This document shows positions 16,282 to 25,723 of a DNA stretch of 64,000 bases, one piece after another. Source of the stretch: Acinetobacter sichuanensis (GTDB lineage: Bacteria; Pseudomonadota; Gammaproteobacteria; Pseudomonadales; Moraxellaceae); contig NZ_PYIX02000014.1 in NCBI RefSeq assembly GCF_003024515.2, positions 27,546 to 91,545 on the forward strand. The letters are read 5' to 3'. The position numbers and the translations under genes were made by a program. How positions within the stretch are numbered: the first letter of the stretch is position 1; each line of letters begins with the position of its first letter. Below the pieces are notes generated by a model, which was not told where the DNA came from, did no database searches, and saw nothing but the letters and a program-made list of their open reading frames with translations.

Positions 16282-18294
16282 TTAAGGGTATTCAGAATAG
16301 TAAGGGCATAAACGCATAACAATACCTTCAAATGTAACGGCTTCAGCTAAAGTCACAACACCATCTCGAGGGTTTCTATCGAGGTTTCTGTTCGCATTAT
16401 ATTCACGACTAGGGCTTTTATATGGTCCACCTAAAACTAGAGCATAAAACCCAGCTATTGTTTTATTATTATAGTCGCTTTTACGTTGTCGTGCTTTTAC
16501 TGCAAGATATAAATCTAATAATTCGACTTGTTGTTGAGCACTCAGTGTAGTGATTTGCTTAGGGTTTGATTTAATTGAAGCTGGTATTCCTCTCGCTGTT
16601 AAATCTGAAGCATTAATATCTGTTATACCAATTTTAGTCCATTGACTTAAACCATATGCACCAGCGTTGTTGTCAATTTTAAGATTAAAACCGGCAGATT
16701 CAAAACCAAGAATAGCTGCAACGTCATTAGGGTTATAACCATGTTTTAAAGAAACACGTTTAATACCATCTTTAACCGCACCAAAAGCACCTGGTATACC
16801 CCAACCACATTTACGATCTGGAGTACCTTGTCCACCTTTTAAGATTTGTGCATCTGAATAAACTTGCCCGTTTCCACCTTCCTCAAAAAGCTGTTTCATT
16901 TCAACTACTGCTACTTCAGGAATAACAGTTGGTTGTTCAGCTTTCGTATAAAGTTCATCTACACGGCCAGAATAGCGTTGAGTTTCTGACGCTGTATAAG
17001 CTGCCAAAAGAGCCTCTAAGCGTTCATTTTGTTTATGGATCTCTTTAGTCAAATAGTTTTGTGCATTGATAATGTTTAGCTTTTCAATCAAAAGCCCCAT
17101 CATCGACATAGTTGCTAATTCATTAAACCATTTAGAGTTGCCATAACGTCCAGTACCAATGTTTTCAATTAATTCTGCTGGCGTAGAATTAAGTGCACCA
17201 ATATCAAAACCCACATCATCAGCCGTACCACCAAAAATAGTTCTAGGCGGTGCATATTGAGCAACATCATTTGCATAAATGGTACCGCTTGCAGCTGCTT
17301 CAGGTGAGATAGTACCGTCAGCAATCATTTGAGCGACTTGCACTTGTGCAGATCCATAAGCATCCATCGAAACATCGCCACTAAATGCAAGTGCTGGAAG
17401 CTTTTTGCCTTGTTTTACTGCAATGCCATCTACCGATGAAGAAACGGGGAGGGTGATTCCTGTTGATGATGAATATAAGGCATTCCATTGAGTCCTAATG
17501 GTGTTACCCAAGTACGGTGTGTATTTGTTTTCTAATGCTTGTCCTTGTGGCGAGACACTAATCACAACGTCTTGAGGTAAATATGGCGTAGGATCTGTTA
17601 ACTTATATTCAGAACTACCCACATATGGCGCAGATCCTTTAACGCGTTGCTGAAGTGCAATGGATGGATTTTTAAAAACTTGATCTAAGTTTTTATTCAG
17701 CCAAACATCTAGCCCACGTTTTGCCTTTACACCATATTCAATGTGCAAATGCACGGCACATGAACCACAGCCTTTATTTGACATGTGTGCGATGTTTTGA
17801 CCAGCTTGAATACGTTGACCAGGGTAAGCGTTATATTTTTTTTGATACGATGGATCAGTATGGCGATACATGATTCGATCGCCAGTATCCATCTGCATAA
17901 TTAGTGGGTTAGTGGTTGATTGGTTGCTTGCACCAGATGAACGTGTGTCATAAGAGACAATAGAACCTGAACCAATTGCTTTAAGTGTAAGGTCATTAGG
18001 ATTCGCACGACTAATATCAATACCGTTATGACTACCAGCAGCGCCCCCTCGCAAACGAAATTCACCAAAACGACCAGCACTACGGCGCCCATCATTCGGC
18101 ATGATCGAATATTTATGGAAAATCATTTTTTGAGCGTTGTTAGGAACTTTTGCCGTATTAGCATTTGTAGCGGTTACGTTTTCAGAAATAGGATCGGCGT
18201 TAGCGGTATAAATAAAAGCCGAACAAGTCACTAAAATTGCGACTTTAATGCCACAGCTCAAGGGCTTTAATTGAAATGAGGGTTTAAATTTCAT
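16282..18294 (-). CDS. M23 metalloendopeptidase with C-terminal lysozyme-like domain
   Basis: 670-residue exported cell-wall enzyme with two activities. After a long signal peptide (hydrophobic 16-30, cleavage near T-A-N-A at 33), an M23/LytM domain spans about 75-200 with zinc ligands in H89-x-x-x-D93 and H182-L-H184. A helical middle follows (about 390-450). The C-terminal part (about 505-625) looks like a lytic transglycosylase or lysozyme fold with likely catalytic Glu532 in L-G-F-E-S-A-G-F and Y-G-L-S-Q-W after it. Such enzymes open peptidoglycan for a secretion channel, the role VirB1 plays in other systems. Two zinc/transglycosylase domains in one chain is less common. Two small secreted proteins follow in the operon. 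Confidence 0.87.
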   Translation of the reverse strand: MKFKPSFQLKPLSCGIKVAILVTCSAFIYTANADPISENVTATNANTAKVPNNAQKMIFHKYSIMPNDGRRSAGRFGEFRLRGGAAGSHNGIDISRANPNDLTLKAIGSGSIVSYDTRSSGASNQSTTNPLIMQMDTGDRIMYRHTDPSYQKKYNAYPGQRIQAGQNIAHMSNKGCGSCAVHLHIEYGVKAKRGLDVWLNKNLDQVFKNPSIALQQRVKGSAPYVGSSEYKLTDPTPYLPQDVVISVSPQGQALENKYTPYLGNTIRTQWNALYSSSTGITLPVSSSVDGIAVKQGKKLPALAFSGDVSMDAYGSAQVQVAQMIADGTISPEAAASGTIYANDVAQYAPPRTIFGGTADDVGFDIGALNSTPAELIENIGTGRYGNSKWFNELATMSMMGLLIEKLNIINAQNYLTKEIHKQNERLEALLAAYTASETQRYSGRVDELYTKAEQPTVIPEVAVVEMKQLFEEGGNGQVYSDAQILKGGQGTPDRKCGWGIPGAFGAVKDGIKRVSLKHGYNPNDVAAILGFESAGFNLKIDNNAGAYGLSQWTKIGITDINASDLTARGIPASIKSNPKQITTLSAQQQVELLDLYLAVKARQRKSDYNNKTIAGFYALVLGGPYKSPSREYNANRNLDRNPRDGVVTLAEAVTFEGIVMRLCPYYSEYP

Positions 18295-18378
18295 AAGTGA
18301 ATCGCCAGGCTTAAAGGAAGTTCTTAAAATAAATTAACTTCTTATTAAATGTCCCTAATAGCTAAGTGGACGGATTAA

Positions 18379-18449
18379 GTATATACGATTAAATACTTAT
18401 TTTATACTTTAAAAAAAGTTTTTAGGTTTTGTTTTAAGATAGTATATAC
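18379..18449. promoter_or_regulatory. Two GTATATAC sites in a divergent intergenic region
   Basis: GTATATAC occurs at 18379-18386 and 18442-18449, 63 bp apart, between the divergent genes for the cell-wall enzyme and the coiled-coil protein. They could regulate either or both directions. Confidence 0.5.
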
Positions 18450-18537
18450 ATATAGCGTTAATCTTATTGATAGGTTTAAGAATAAGGTTACATGGTTTTA
18501 ATATTTTAATTTAATAAAAGTAGTGAGGTATCTAAAT

Positions 18538-19032
18538 ATGTTAAATCACGCACACGTTTTAAGCGCTACTTTCGACCAAGCGATTGACCGTGCTTCAATG
18601 GGATTAGACTTTTTAATCCAAAACAAAGTACACATGAAGAATGAAAATGCCTTGTTAGCTCACATTGAAATGCTAGAAAACAGAATCAAAGGTATTACAA
18701 ATCAGTACAACGAATTGGTTACTGAAGCGAACGCACACATTGATGACGTTACAAGCAAGCACAATGAGCTGGCGAACAAGTACAACAATGTTTGCGCCCA
18801 AATGAAAGCAAAAGACATCGAGCTTAATAACAAGCAAATTGAGTTAGAAGAAGAGCGTATCAACAACTTTGACTTACTTGTGCAAAACCGTTCATATAAC
18901 AATTTGAACCGTGCTTACAGTCATGCAGTTGGTCAGCTAGAGAAAGATCAACAGCAACTTGTTAATATCGGCGTTCGTAGATTTATTTTTAACTCTACAA
19001 ACAAAAACAACATTCAGAAAATCAACTTTTAA
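18538..19032 (+). CDS. Unknown coiled-coil protein
   Basis: 164 residues from the ATG at 18538, which has GTGAGG at good spacing; a GTG five codons earlier is part of that site. Residues about 35-135 are almost entirely predicted coiled coil, rich in Asn, Glu, Lys and Leu (N-E-L-A-N-K-Y-N, E-L-N-N-K-Q-I-E-L-E-E-E). No signal peptide or membrane segment. It stands alone on the plus strand among minus-strand genes, with its own terminator. Function unknown; a scaffold or small cytoplasmic factor is possible. Confidence 0.75.
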   Translation: MLNHAHVLSATFDQAIDRASMGLDFLIQNKVHMKNENALLAHIEMLENRIKGITNQYNELVTEANAHIDDVTSKHNELANKYNNVCAQMKAKDIELNNKQIELEEERINNFDLLVQNRSYNNLNRAYSHAVGQLEKDQQQLVNIGVRRFIFNSTNKNNIQKINF

Positions 19033-19050
19033 TTATGAATATTTTGATAA

Positions 19051-19082
19051 AAAAAATGGTGCTTATAAAGCACCATTTTTTA
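19051..19082. terminator. Bidirectional terminator
   Basis: AAAAAATGGTGC and GCACCATTTTTT pair around TTATAAA. It serves the coiled-coil gene on one side and the DotA-like gene on the other. Confidence 0.9.
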
Positions 19083-19093
19083 TTGTCTAGATT

Positions 19094-22000
19094 TTAAGGT
19101 TTACCTTTAAACTTAGACAGAGTTGAACTTAAACCTGAACGCACACGATTAGTCATAGTGCTACGGCCAGAAATATTAGATTTCTTGGTTGCACTAGAAC
19201 TAGCACCAAAACGTGCATTAGGAGTCGAACCAGTACCATACGTATAGCCAGTACCACTTGCAACATTCACACTACCGAAAGTAGAACCAGTCTTAGATGC
19301 TGATGCTTTAGCTACACCACGATTAAACGTAGAAGCTGTTTTTCCGTAAGCATTTGCACCATATAGACCACCACCAGTAGTAGGCGTATTATTTGTACCA
19401 CTTACACTTGTAGCACCCATACCGAATGTAGATTGACCTTGGCTTGGGGTAGGTGATGTTGGTTTAGCACCAAGACCAGTTCTACCACCCGTACCACCAG
19501 TGACACCACTTGGAGTAATACCACCTGTACCACCAGTTGCAGCGCCAAAAGAAGCGGATCTAGCTGGCATGTTTACAGGGCTATATGCAGTCGTACTACC
19601 AGTACCGCCTAATGTATTACCACCTGTACCACCATTGCCACCACCACCACCTTTCGGATTATTTGGACCACCCTTACCACCATCAGGACGTCTACCAGGC
19701 GGTAAAGGACGGCGAGATGCTGGAGATGGACCAGACAACGTACTTGCAGCGCCACCAAACTTTTGAATAGCTTCTTTTGAGTTTGTTTCACCCCACTGAC
19801 CGCCATTCAATCCAGAACCAATCCATTGTTGTACTTGGTCAGCAACACTAAATACCAACCCGTAAATCAGGTAGATCGCTGAAGTCATCAAGAATAGATA
19901 TAAGAAGAACTTCCAGATAAACGTAATCAGCTCAGTAAAGATAACTGTAAACGTATTAGATGAATAAGCGATGCTCATTGCACCTTGGTAGCTAAAGAAC
20001 ATATCAGTAAGCGTAACAAGAGCTGGCCCGATAATAATTTCAGCCATCCAGAAACCAACAATGATAAATATTGGTCGCATGAACAACGTTAATACCGTGA
20101 CATAACCTTGTGTTTGGCTACCGACAAAAGTACGCTCAGGGATCATGTGCATTAGCGCCCATAAAGGCAAACCACACACAGCGTATAGGATATGGATGAT
20201 CCAACCTACACAAGCTAGACCAAAGAAGATCATTGGCATATATGGAATAACAACCGCCATCCACACACCAAGAATCGTCAAATACGTTACTAGCTGACCA
20301 AGGATAGGAGCAAAGATATTTTCAACGGCATATTCTAAAGCGTTGGTGCCTTCTTCAGTTACGCCCTTAAGCCCTGGTACCCATTGAACAAGAGCAGAAC
20401 CAGAACGAGCAGTAAGCACGACTAATTTCATGCCGACAACAGTACCTTGAGCCACAGCTTTATAGACTAAGATTGCTTCACCAGTATCTTGAATATTACG
20501 GATAACATTCGTATTGCGGTGCAATGTAGTAGGGCTGATATTTGAGCTTGACGAATTATTATTTAATAATTCCGCATCGCCTTTTTCACCGACCAATACA
20601 CCCATTACCAATGATTTAGTAATGTTTGTTGCCCAAGCAGAACCATATGCCGAAAACTTTTGATCGATGTTGGATACTTTGTTTGAGTCACCACCATCGG
20701 TAGACATTGATATTAAGTTGGTAGAGTCGGCAATATCGCCGTTTGCCACCCAATTATTGTTGGATGTAATGCTACCAACAGCATTATCCATTGCAACATA
20801 AACGGTGTTATAAATTGCTTCACCTTTTGAGTTGCTCATGATTGCTGAATTCAGTGTAGGAGGGCTGAACGTCCACAAAGGTTCAGTAATATACTTCTCA
20901 ACAATAGCGCGATATTGACCTACTTTAATACGAGCTTCAGGCGTCATCATCCAACCGCGCTGATTTAGCGTATTAACAACAGTTTGAACCGCAGTATAGC
21001 CATTTTCAGAAGTCAGAACATTATTCGTTACGGTATGACTCTTATTCACATAATTATCAACTAGCGCATTGAAAGCATCCATAGCAGCTTTACTAATCGG
21101 GAATGTTCCTTCCTGTTCAGTGGCATTAGGGCTTACTTGATATGCGATATACCACTTTTCTAAATCGATAAAGAATTGACGATATAGATTGTTCTTTTCT
21201 TGTTGTAACTTAGCTTGAACATTTGCCAAAGCAACGTTGATCTTGTTTTGATCTGATTGGCGAAGTTTATAAACAGGAATGTCCATTAACTCAGCATTAA
21301 CCGCAGCTGGATTAACAACGTTCATTGAAGCACCGCCACAGATCGGCTCTTTTTTGCCCCCAACTTCTAAACGGCTGTCAGCGTAAGCGAAGTTATAAGT
21401 AACAGATGTCCAGTTACTTGCAGTTTTAGCGGTTTTATCAATGTAGTTTTGCTTTTTCTCTACTGCAGTCATGCTAACACCAGGATTAGCATTCGCCCCA
21501 TAAGCACCATCACTAAAATAGCGCCCGAATGCTGGCGGTAGAGTATAAAACTCTTGGTTTAGAACGTTAATACAATGCAACTGGCGAAGCATAACAGGCG
21601 CATTTTTCCTAAATCCAAAGATGTCACGCTGATGATCGTGCGTATCTGACAAACTAGCCGAAGCCATTAAGGATTCGCCTAACGTTCTATTATTAATTGT
21701 ATTGGATACATTATTTGACCATAGCACCATACCTAGCACGACTACTTGAATGAAACAGTAGCCGGACGCCGTAGGTAAAAGTAAAATAATCGAATATAAT
21801 ATTCGGGAAAACATCGTAGTGACTTTTGAATCTTTCCCGAAAGCTTCACCGTCCTGGGCGCTTTTCAAAAGTGCTGTTAAACCAATACCGATCGCAAAAA
21901 CCAAAACCAACGACATTGCCACACTAGCTACACCGCCTAATAATATATTAGTGAGTAAACCTGATGATGGTACTGTCGAGGCTGGTCCAGACGCATTGAT

Positions 22001-22099
22001 AAACGCATTGATGAAGTCGTGTCCAAAGATAGATGAGAGAAGAGTAACGGCTTGGTCGCCATCACAATTCGGATTTGTCGATTGACAAAATAAACTCAT
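19094..22099 (-). CDS. dotA: DotA/TraY-like polytopic inner-membrane protein
   Basis: 1,001 residues from the ATG at 22099, chosen because GGTGAG precedes it; an earlier ATG at 22162 has no such site. Membrane segments lie near 52-76 and 100-128, then a periplasmic domain of about 450 residues with several Cys, then four to five further segments (about 610-770), including the G-L-P-L-W-A-L-M-H-M-I-P-E stretch conserved in DotA and IncI TraY. The last 200 residues are a Gly/Thr/Ser/Pro-rich low-complexity tail, longer than usual. DotA is the large membrane component of the type IVB channel. The gene stands alone with a GTATATAC site about 200 bp upstream. Confidence 0.85.
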   Translation of the reverse strand: MSLFCQSTNPNCDGDQAVTLLSSIFGHDFINAFINASGPASTVPSSGLLTNILLGGVASVAMSLVLVFAIGIGLTALLKSAQDGEAFGKDSKVTTMFSRILYSIILLLPTASGYCFIQVVVLGMVLWSNNVSNTINNRTLGESLMASASLSDTHDHQRDIFGFRKNAPVMLRQLHCINVLNQEFYTLPPAFGRYFSDGAYGANANPGVSMTAVEKKQNYIDKTAKTASNWTSVTYNFAYADSRLEVGGKKEPICGGASMNVVNPAAVNAELMDIPVYKLRQSDQNKINVALANVQAKLQQEKNNLYRQFFIDLEKWYIAYQVSPNATEQEGTFPISKAAMDAFNALVDNYVNKSHTVTNNVLTSENGYTAVQTVVNTLNQRGWMMTPEARIKVGQYRAIVEKYITEPLWTFSPPTLNSAIMSNSKGEAIYNTVYVAMDNAVGSITSNNNWVANGDIADSTNLISMSTDGGDSNKVSNIDQKFSAYGSAWATNITKSLVMGVLVGEKGDAELLNNNSSSSNISPTTLHRNTNVIRNIQDTGEAILVYKAVAQGTVVGMKLVVLTARSGSALVQWVPGLKGVTEEGTNALEYAVENIFAPILGQLVTYLTILGVWMAVVIPYMPMIFFGLACVGWIIHILYAVCGLPLWALMHMIPERTFVGSQTQGYVTVLTLFMRPIFIIVGFWMAEIIIGPALVTLTDMFFSYQGAMSIAYSSNTFTVIFTELITFIWKFFLYLFLMTSAIYLIYGLVFSVADQVQQWIGSGLNGGQWGETNSKEAIQKFGGAASTLSGPSPASRRPLPPGRRPDGGKGGPNNPKGGGGGNGGTGGNTLGGTGSTTAYSPVNMPARSASFGAATGGTGGITPSGVTGGTGGRTGLGAKPTSPTPSQGQSTFGMGATSVSGTNNTPTTGGGLYGANAYGKTASTFNRGVAKASASKTGSTFGSVNVASGTGYTYGTGSTPNARFGASSSATKKSNISGRSTMTNRVRSGLSSTLSKFKGKP

Positions 22100-22295
22100 A
22101 GCTAACTCACCGTTTTTCTTAATGCTTCTTATACATCGCTTACTTAAGACGACTAAAAGCAAAGTGTTATAAATTACAAGTTAGACGTTTAACTAAAAGG
22201 CTTAATACCTTTTAACCAAAGAATCATTAAAACCATTTTATTACAAATAACAATGGTTTTTAAATTAGCAATAATGTACCACAAAACTGTTATTG

Positions 22296-22303
22296 GTATA
22301 TAC
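22296..22303. promoter_or_regulatory. GTATATAC-family site upstream of the DotA-like gene
   Basis: GTATATAC, here within TTGGTATATACAG, lies between the divergent dotA-like gene and the unknown gene at 22366. Confidence 0.5.
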
Positions 22304-22365
22304 AGAAAGTTTAAACATGACTTGCTAATTGTTTTAAAGATTTAGTTTAAATACAAGAGACTATT

Positions 22366-22779
22366 ATGGATAAAGCAAAGTTTACATCTCACTTAATTTT
22401 ACTGTCGGAAATTAAGAAATCTGTATCTAAAGATATGGGGAAAGATATAACTGTTTTAGAGTTATCCTACATACTCAACCAAAGCATAAATCCTTTAATG
22501 GCAATAACTTATAAAGAAAAACTAGATAAAATAAATACTTTTGAATTAGATCCTATTGAAGTTCTCAAAAAACGGAAGAACCTAAAAATATTAAAAGTAT
22601 TAAACCTCATGCTTACGTTAAATCTAGACAAAACCATTAAAAAAGACGATATAGAAAGTTACAACGAGTATAAAGACAAGTTTTTAGAGAACATCGCAAC
22701 AATAGGTTTAGACAGATTAGAGCAAGAAGCGTTAAAGGTACAAATTGAAAATTTATTGAAGTATAATTGGGTATCTTAA
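22366..22779 (+). CDS. Unknown small Lys-rich cytoplasmic protein
   Basis: 137 residues, mostly helical and rich in Lys, Leu, Ile and Asn, with no signal peptide, membrane segment or recognised family. AGAGA precedes the ATG. Regular hydrophobic spacing (L-E-L-S-Y-I-L, I-L-K-V-L-N-L-M-L-T-L) suggests a compact helical bundle. It is divergent from the dotA-like gene, sharing the intergenic region with a GTATATAC site, and is followed 49 bp later by another small gene. Confidence 0.7.
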   Translation: MDKAKFTSHLILLSEIKKSVSKDMGKDITVLELSYILNQSINPLMAITYKEKLDKINTFELDPIEVLKKRKNLKILKVLNLMLTLNLDKTIKKDDIESYNEYKDKFLENIATIGLDRLEQEALKVQIENLLKYNWVS

Positions 22780-22828
22780 TACATCTCTTAATTTTAAGAT
22801 TCTGACTTTAATAAAGGGTTTAAGCCAA

Positions 22829-23230
22829 ATGGAAAACATACAGAACGAAGAAGATATACTTCAAGACGCGACCAGAGCCGTTTTTAATTGTGGCACTAGT
22901 TTTAGTGAAGCTAAAGTAGTTTCCCTTACTGACGAGTTTAACCCACAACCTACACTACAAACACAACGAACCAACCTAAAATATATCTACGACAATAAAC
23001 TACCGAATGAAATTGGACGTCAATTAGCGCAAGAACCAGAATACCAAGAAGAAACACGTTCATTACTTGTTGGTCACTTTAAAGAAATGGCTCTAGAAGA
23101 TTTAATTGAGCAGCAAGATTACCAAAACCGCTACAAACAAACAGATCCAGAATTGGACCAAGACAATGAATCTGAAAACAATATGGATAATGAATACACA
23201 TCACGCCCACCAGAGCCTAGACCTTGGTAA
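22829..23230 (+). CDS. Unknown acidic protein
   Basis: 133 residues, strongly acidic and Gln/Asn-rich, with an extended hydrophilic C-terminus (D-P-E-L-D-Q-D-N-E then P-P-E-P-R-P-W). No membrane segment or known family. The ribosome site is weak (AAAGGG about 11 bases before the ATG). It ends at a terminator facing the convergent 618-residue gene. It is a real gene judging by frame length and terminator placement, but its function cannot be inferred. Confidence 0.68.
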   Translation: MENIQNEEDILQDATRAVFNCGTSFSEAKVVSLTDEFNPQPTLQTQRTNLKYIYDNKLPNEIGRQLAQEPEYQEETRSLLVGHFKEMALEDLIEQQDYQNRYKQTDPELDQDNESENNMDNEYTSRPPEPRPW

Positions 23231-23248
23231 GCCTAACCATTAAAAAGA

Positions 23249-23274
23249 AAATGCCCGAATGATGGGCATTTTTT
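23249..23274. terminator. Bidirectional terminator between convergent genes
   Basis: AAATGCCC (23249-23256) and GGGCATTT (23264-23271) form a stem with a 7-nt loop, with a T-run on the plus strand. Confidence 0.85.
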
Positions 23275-23278
23275 ATAT

Positions 23279-25135
23279 CTACGTAATATCTAGCTTCAAA
23301 AGTTCAGATGGATCTATGCGCTGACGGAATGAACATGCGAGTTCTTTTACAATTTGATTTTGATATTGTTTGCGGTCGAATGTGTCAAAAGCTGAAACCT
23401 CAATTTCAGGATCAGTGATTGCATTTAGAAGATCCTTGGTTGCATTGAGTGATGCTGTAGGACAAACATAGATAAGGTTAAGCACTGAAGTACGAAGCAA
23501 AATATCTAATAAGTGATATTTGGGCGGTTCCAGTTCCTTATCTACATTAGAAAAGTAGTTCACAAGATAAATGTCATTTGATAAATGCAGATTGATATTG
23601 TCAATGAGATCTTTGGTAACACCGTCAAGAATGCCATTCACCTTCAACAAAAGTTCAGTGTTTTCTATGTCTTTAATTTTTTGCGTATCGACACGTTCAT
23701 TAAATAAGTTGTTTAGATTTCTCAAAAACTTTGGTTGTGGCGCCGTAGTTTCAAAATACATCTGATTTTTAATACGGTTCTTCATGTAAGTTTGGATCAT
23801 CTTAGCTTCAGAAGAAAGAAACTCAATCTTAAACGTGTCGTATGACACTAGATCAATAAATACTTGCTGGCCAGCACCCGACTTAATATCAAACCAGTTC
23901 ATAAAAATACTGGCTTTGAGTGATTTCAATTGTTTAAGAATAGCCGTCTTCTCAAAATCATTCATATTGAAGTAGCTACTTGAAAAAGTATCGAGATAAA
24001 ACTTCCATTTATCTTGCACTATATTCCACGCTTGATTAATAGAAATGATTGGAGCATCTATAATTTCATCTTTGATGAATTTTGACAGCTCATATAATTC
24101 ATTTAAACGTGCTTGGTAGTTGAAGTCTTGAGTAATCACATTCTTTTCTGATGTTGTGGACTCAGAATCCTCAAGATCCGCACCAACCAATAAATAAGCA
24201 TCGGTTACTTTTGGTGTTTCCTTATTTGACGGTGCTGGTACTGGAGCACTAGAAAGTTCAGTGGAAAAAGTTTCATCATCTTCCGCTGGCGTATACGGCG
24301 GTGTAGTCTCTTCATTAGGAGAACGTGCGTCTGTACGTTCAGCAAAAAAGTAAAACAATTCTTCTTGCGGTGCAACTTTAAACGGCGTCACATTATTATT
24401 GATGATTGCTTTTACAATATGGTTTGCCAGTTTAAGCGTGTAGGATAGGGCATGTATATAAAGCTCTAATGTTGCAAAGTTACTGGTATCAACTTCATTA
24501 GCACCAAACCAAGATAGGTTACGCAGTTCAAGCCAGCTCGTGAAAGAAGCGTGAGAGCTATTAAAACTTAGATCTACGGTCTTGGACAAATAGATAAAAA
24601 CGCAAAACAAAAACCTATTTTTGTACTCATACTTAAATACATCAGAATCGGTCCAGATCTTATTCTCAATGAGAGCAAGAATGTAATTTAAAAGCTCATG
24701 GTGTTTAATCGAATCGATTAAGTTGTCTGGTAATACTTTTAGTTTATTAAGGTGTGGTTTTACAGGTGCATCATTGGATGGTTTAAGGAAGTGGTAGAAC
24801 AAGTTAAATGTTTGCGTATCATCTATATCAATTACAGGTTCATAATCATCTTCATCTACGTTATTTAGATCCTGTTGAATATCGACTATTTGCCCGGTGT
24901 GACCTTCTGAACGGTCAATCTGGCAGATACTAAAAAGAACAGGCAAAACCCCGACAATATTACGGTTGTCAATTGTTTGATAGTGGGTATCAAAAAATAT
25001 CGTATCAGCTAAAAACGTACCTTTATGATAGTTGAGAAAGAAGAATAGTACGTTATTTAAAGAACGGTGATTTTCACCAGAAGAGGTGTTAGAAGTAGCG
25101 TTAAAGTCATCGAAAAAAACTAAATTTGTATCCAT
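23279..25135 (-). CDS. Unknown 618-residue cytoplasmic protein
   Basis: No family recognised. There is no signal peptide or transmembrane segment. An N-terminal domain (about 1-270) rich in Phe, Tyr and Asn and a mostly helical C-terminal domain (about 340-618) are joined by an acidic, Pro/Ser/Thr-rich linker (about 270-340) with P-P-Y-T-P-A-E-D-D-E. Gene order and strand put it in a run of unknown minus-strand genes leading to the giant proteins. The ribosome site before the ATG is weak. It could be a structural or cargo protein of the transfer system, but nothing visible proves that. Confidence 0.78.
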   Translation of the reverse strand: MDTNLVFFDDFNATSNTSSGENHRSLNNVLFFFLNYHKGTFLADTIFFDTHYQTIDNRNIVGVLPVLFSICQIDRSEGHTGQIVDIQQDLNNVDEDDYEPVIDIDDTQTFNLFYHFLKPSNDAPVKPHLNKLKVLPDNLIDSIKHHELLNYILALIENKIWTDSDVFKYEYKNRFLFCVFIYLSKTVDLSFNSSHASFTSWLELRNLSWFGANEVDTSNFATLELYIHALSYTLKLANHIVKAIINNNVTPFKVAPQEELFYFFAERTDARSPNEETTPPYTPAEDDETFSTELSSAPVPAPSNKETPKVTDAYLLVGADLEDSESTTSEKNVITQDFNYQARLNELYELSKFIKDEIIDAPIISINQAWNIVQDKWKFYLDTFSSSYFNMNDFEKTAILKQLKSLKASIFMNWFDIKSGAGQQVFIDLVSYDTFKIEFLSSEAKMIQTYMKNRIKNQMYFETTAPQPKFLRNLNNLFNERVDTQKIKDIENTELLLKVNGILDGVTKDLIDNINLHLSNDIYLVNYFSNVDKELEPPKYHLLDILLRTSVLNLIYVCPTASLNATKDLLNAITDPEIEVSAFDTFDRKQYQNQIVKELACSFRQRIDPSELLKLDIT

Positions 25136-25232
25136 CTAAAAATACTTTAAACCACACCCTTAAACTATTACTAATAAGCATATAAGTTTTAAGAGAGGGT
25201 TTAAAGTTAATTTTAAATATATTTAATGGAGT

Positions 25233-25715
25233 TTAAGACATGGGGCTTTGTAAGCGCTCTACATTTGATGAAAGGTCAGAAACATCTTGCTCTAAAGTCA
25301 TTGCCTGGTCTATCGCACGTTTCATTAAATATTCTTGATTAATTTCTTTAGGCTCTTTACGAGTAGCATTCTTTTGTTCTTCTTCTAATTTGAAACGTTC
25401 AAAAGCGAAAATAGAACGAATAATACATAAGCTATCTTCAAGTAGGTCTGAATGCACTTTAGGAAAAATTAGATCAGGATCTAAATCAGATGCGACTTGG
25501 TTAAACAGCATAAATTGATCGCGATGTTCGATAAGAAATTCATCATATGTACCGAACTCAGATTCGATCATATCTGGACAATTTGCGAGAGTAGAGACTT
25601 TCGTATCTTGTGATAACAGAATTGAATCACCTGATGGCGCAACTAAAGCATGAATAGGTTGTTCTGCAATAGGAGCCAACAACACTACAGTAAATGGGCG
25701 TGTTTGGTTTTTCAT
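25233..25715 (-). CDS. Unknown cytoplasmic protein
   Basis: 160 residues with no signal or membrane segment. The first half has beta-rich character (P-F-T-V-V-L-L-A-P-I), and the second half is helical with an E-E-E-Q-K-N stretch. AGGA precedes the ATG. It follows the upstream gene after 8 bp, so it is probably the last gene of an operon with the two genes at 25724-27038. Function unknown. Confidence 0.72.
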   Translation of the reverse strand: MKNQTRPFTVVLLAPIAEQPIHALVAPSGDSILLSQDTKVSTLANCPDMIESEFGTYDEFLIEHRDQFMLFNQVASDLDPDLIFPKVHSDLLEDSLCIIRSIFAFERFKLEEEQKNATRKEPKEINQEYLMKRAIDQAMTLEQDVSDLSSNVERLQSPMS

Positions 25716-25723
25716 GGTTAGTC

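Noticed and set aside
19500..19806. Pro- and His-rich open frames opposite the Gly-rich tail of the DotA-like gene
   Set aside because: They are by-products of low-complexity Gly codons on the other strand.
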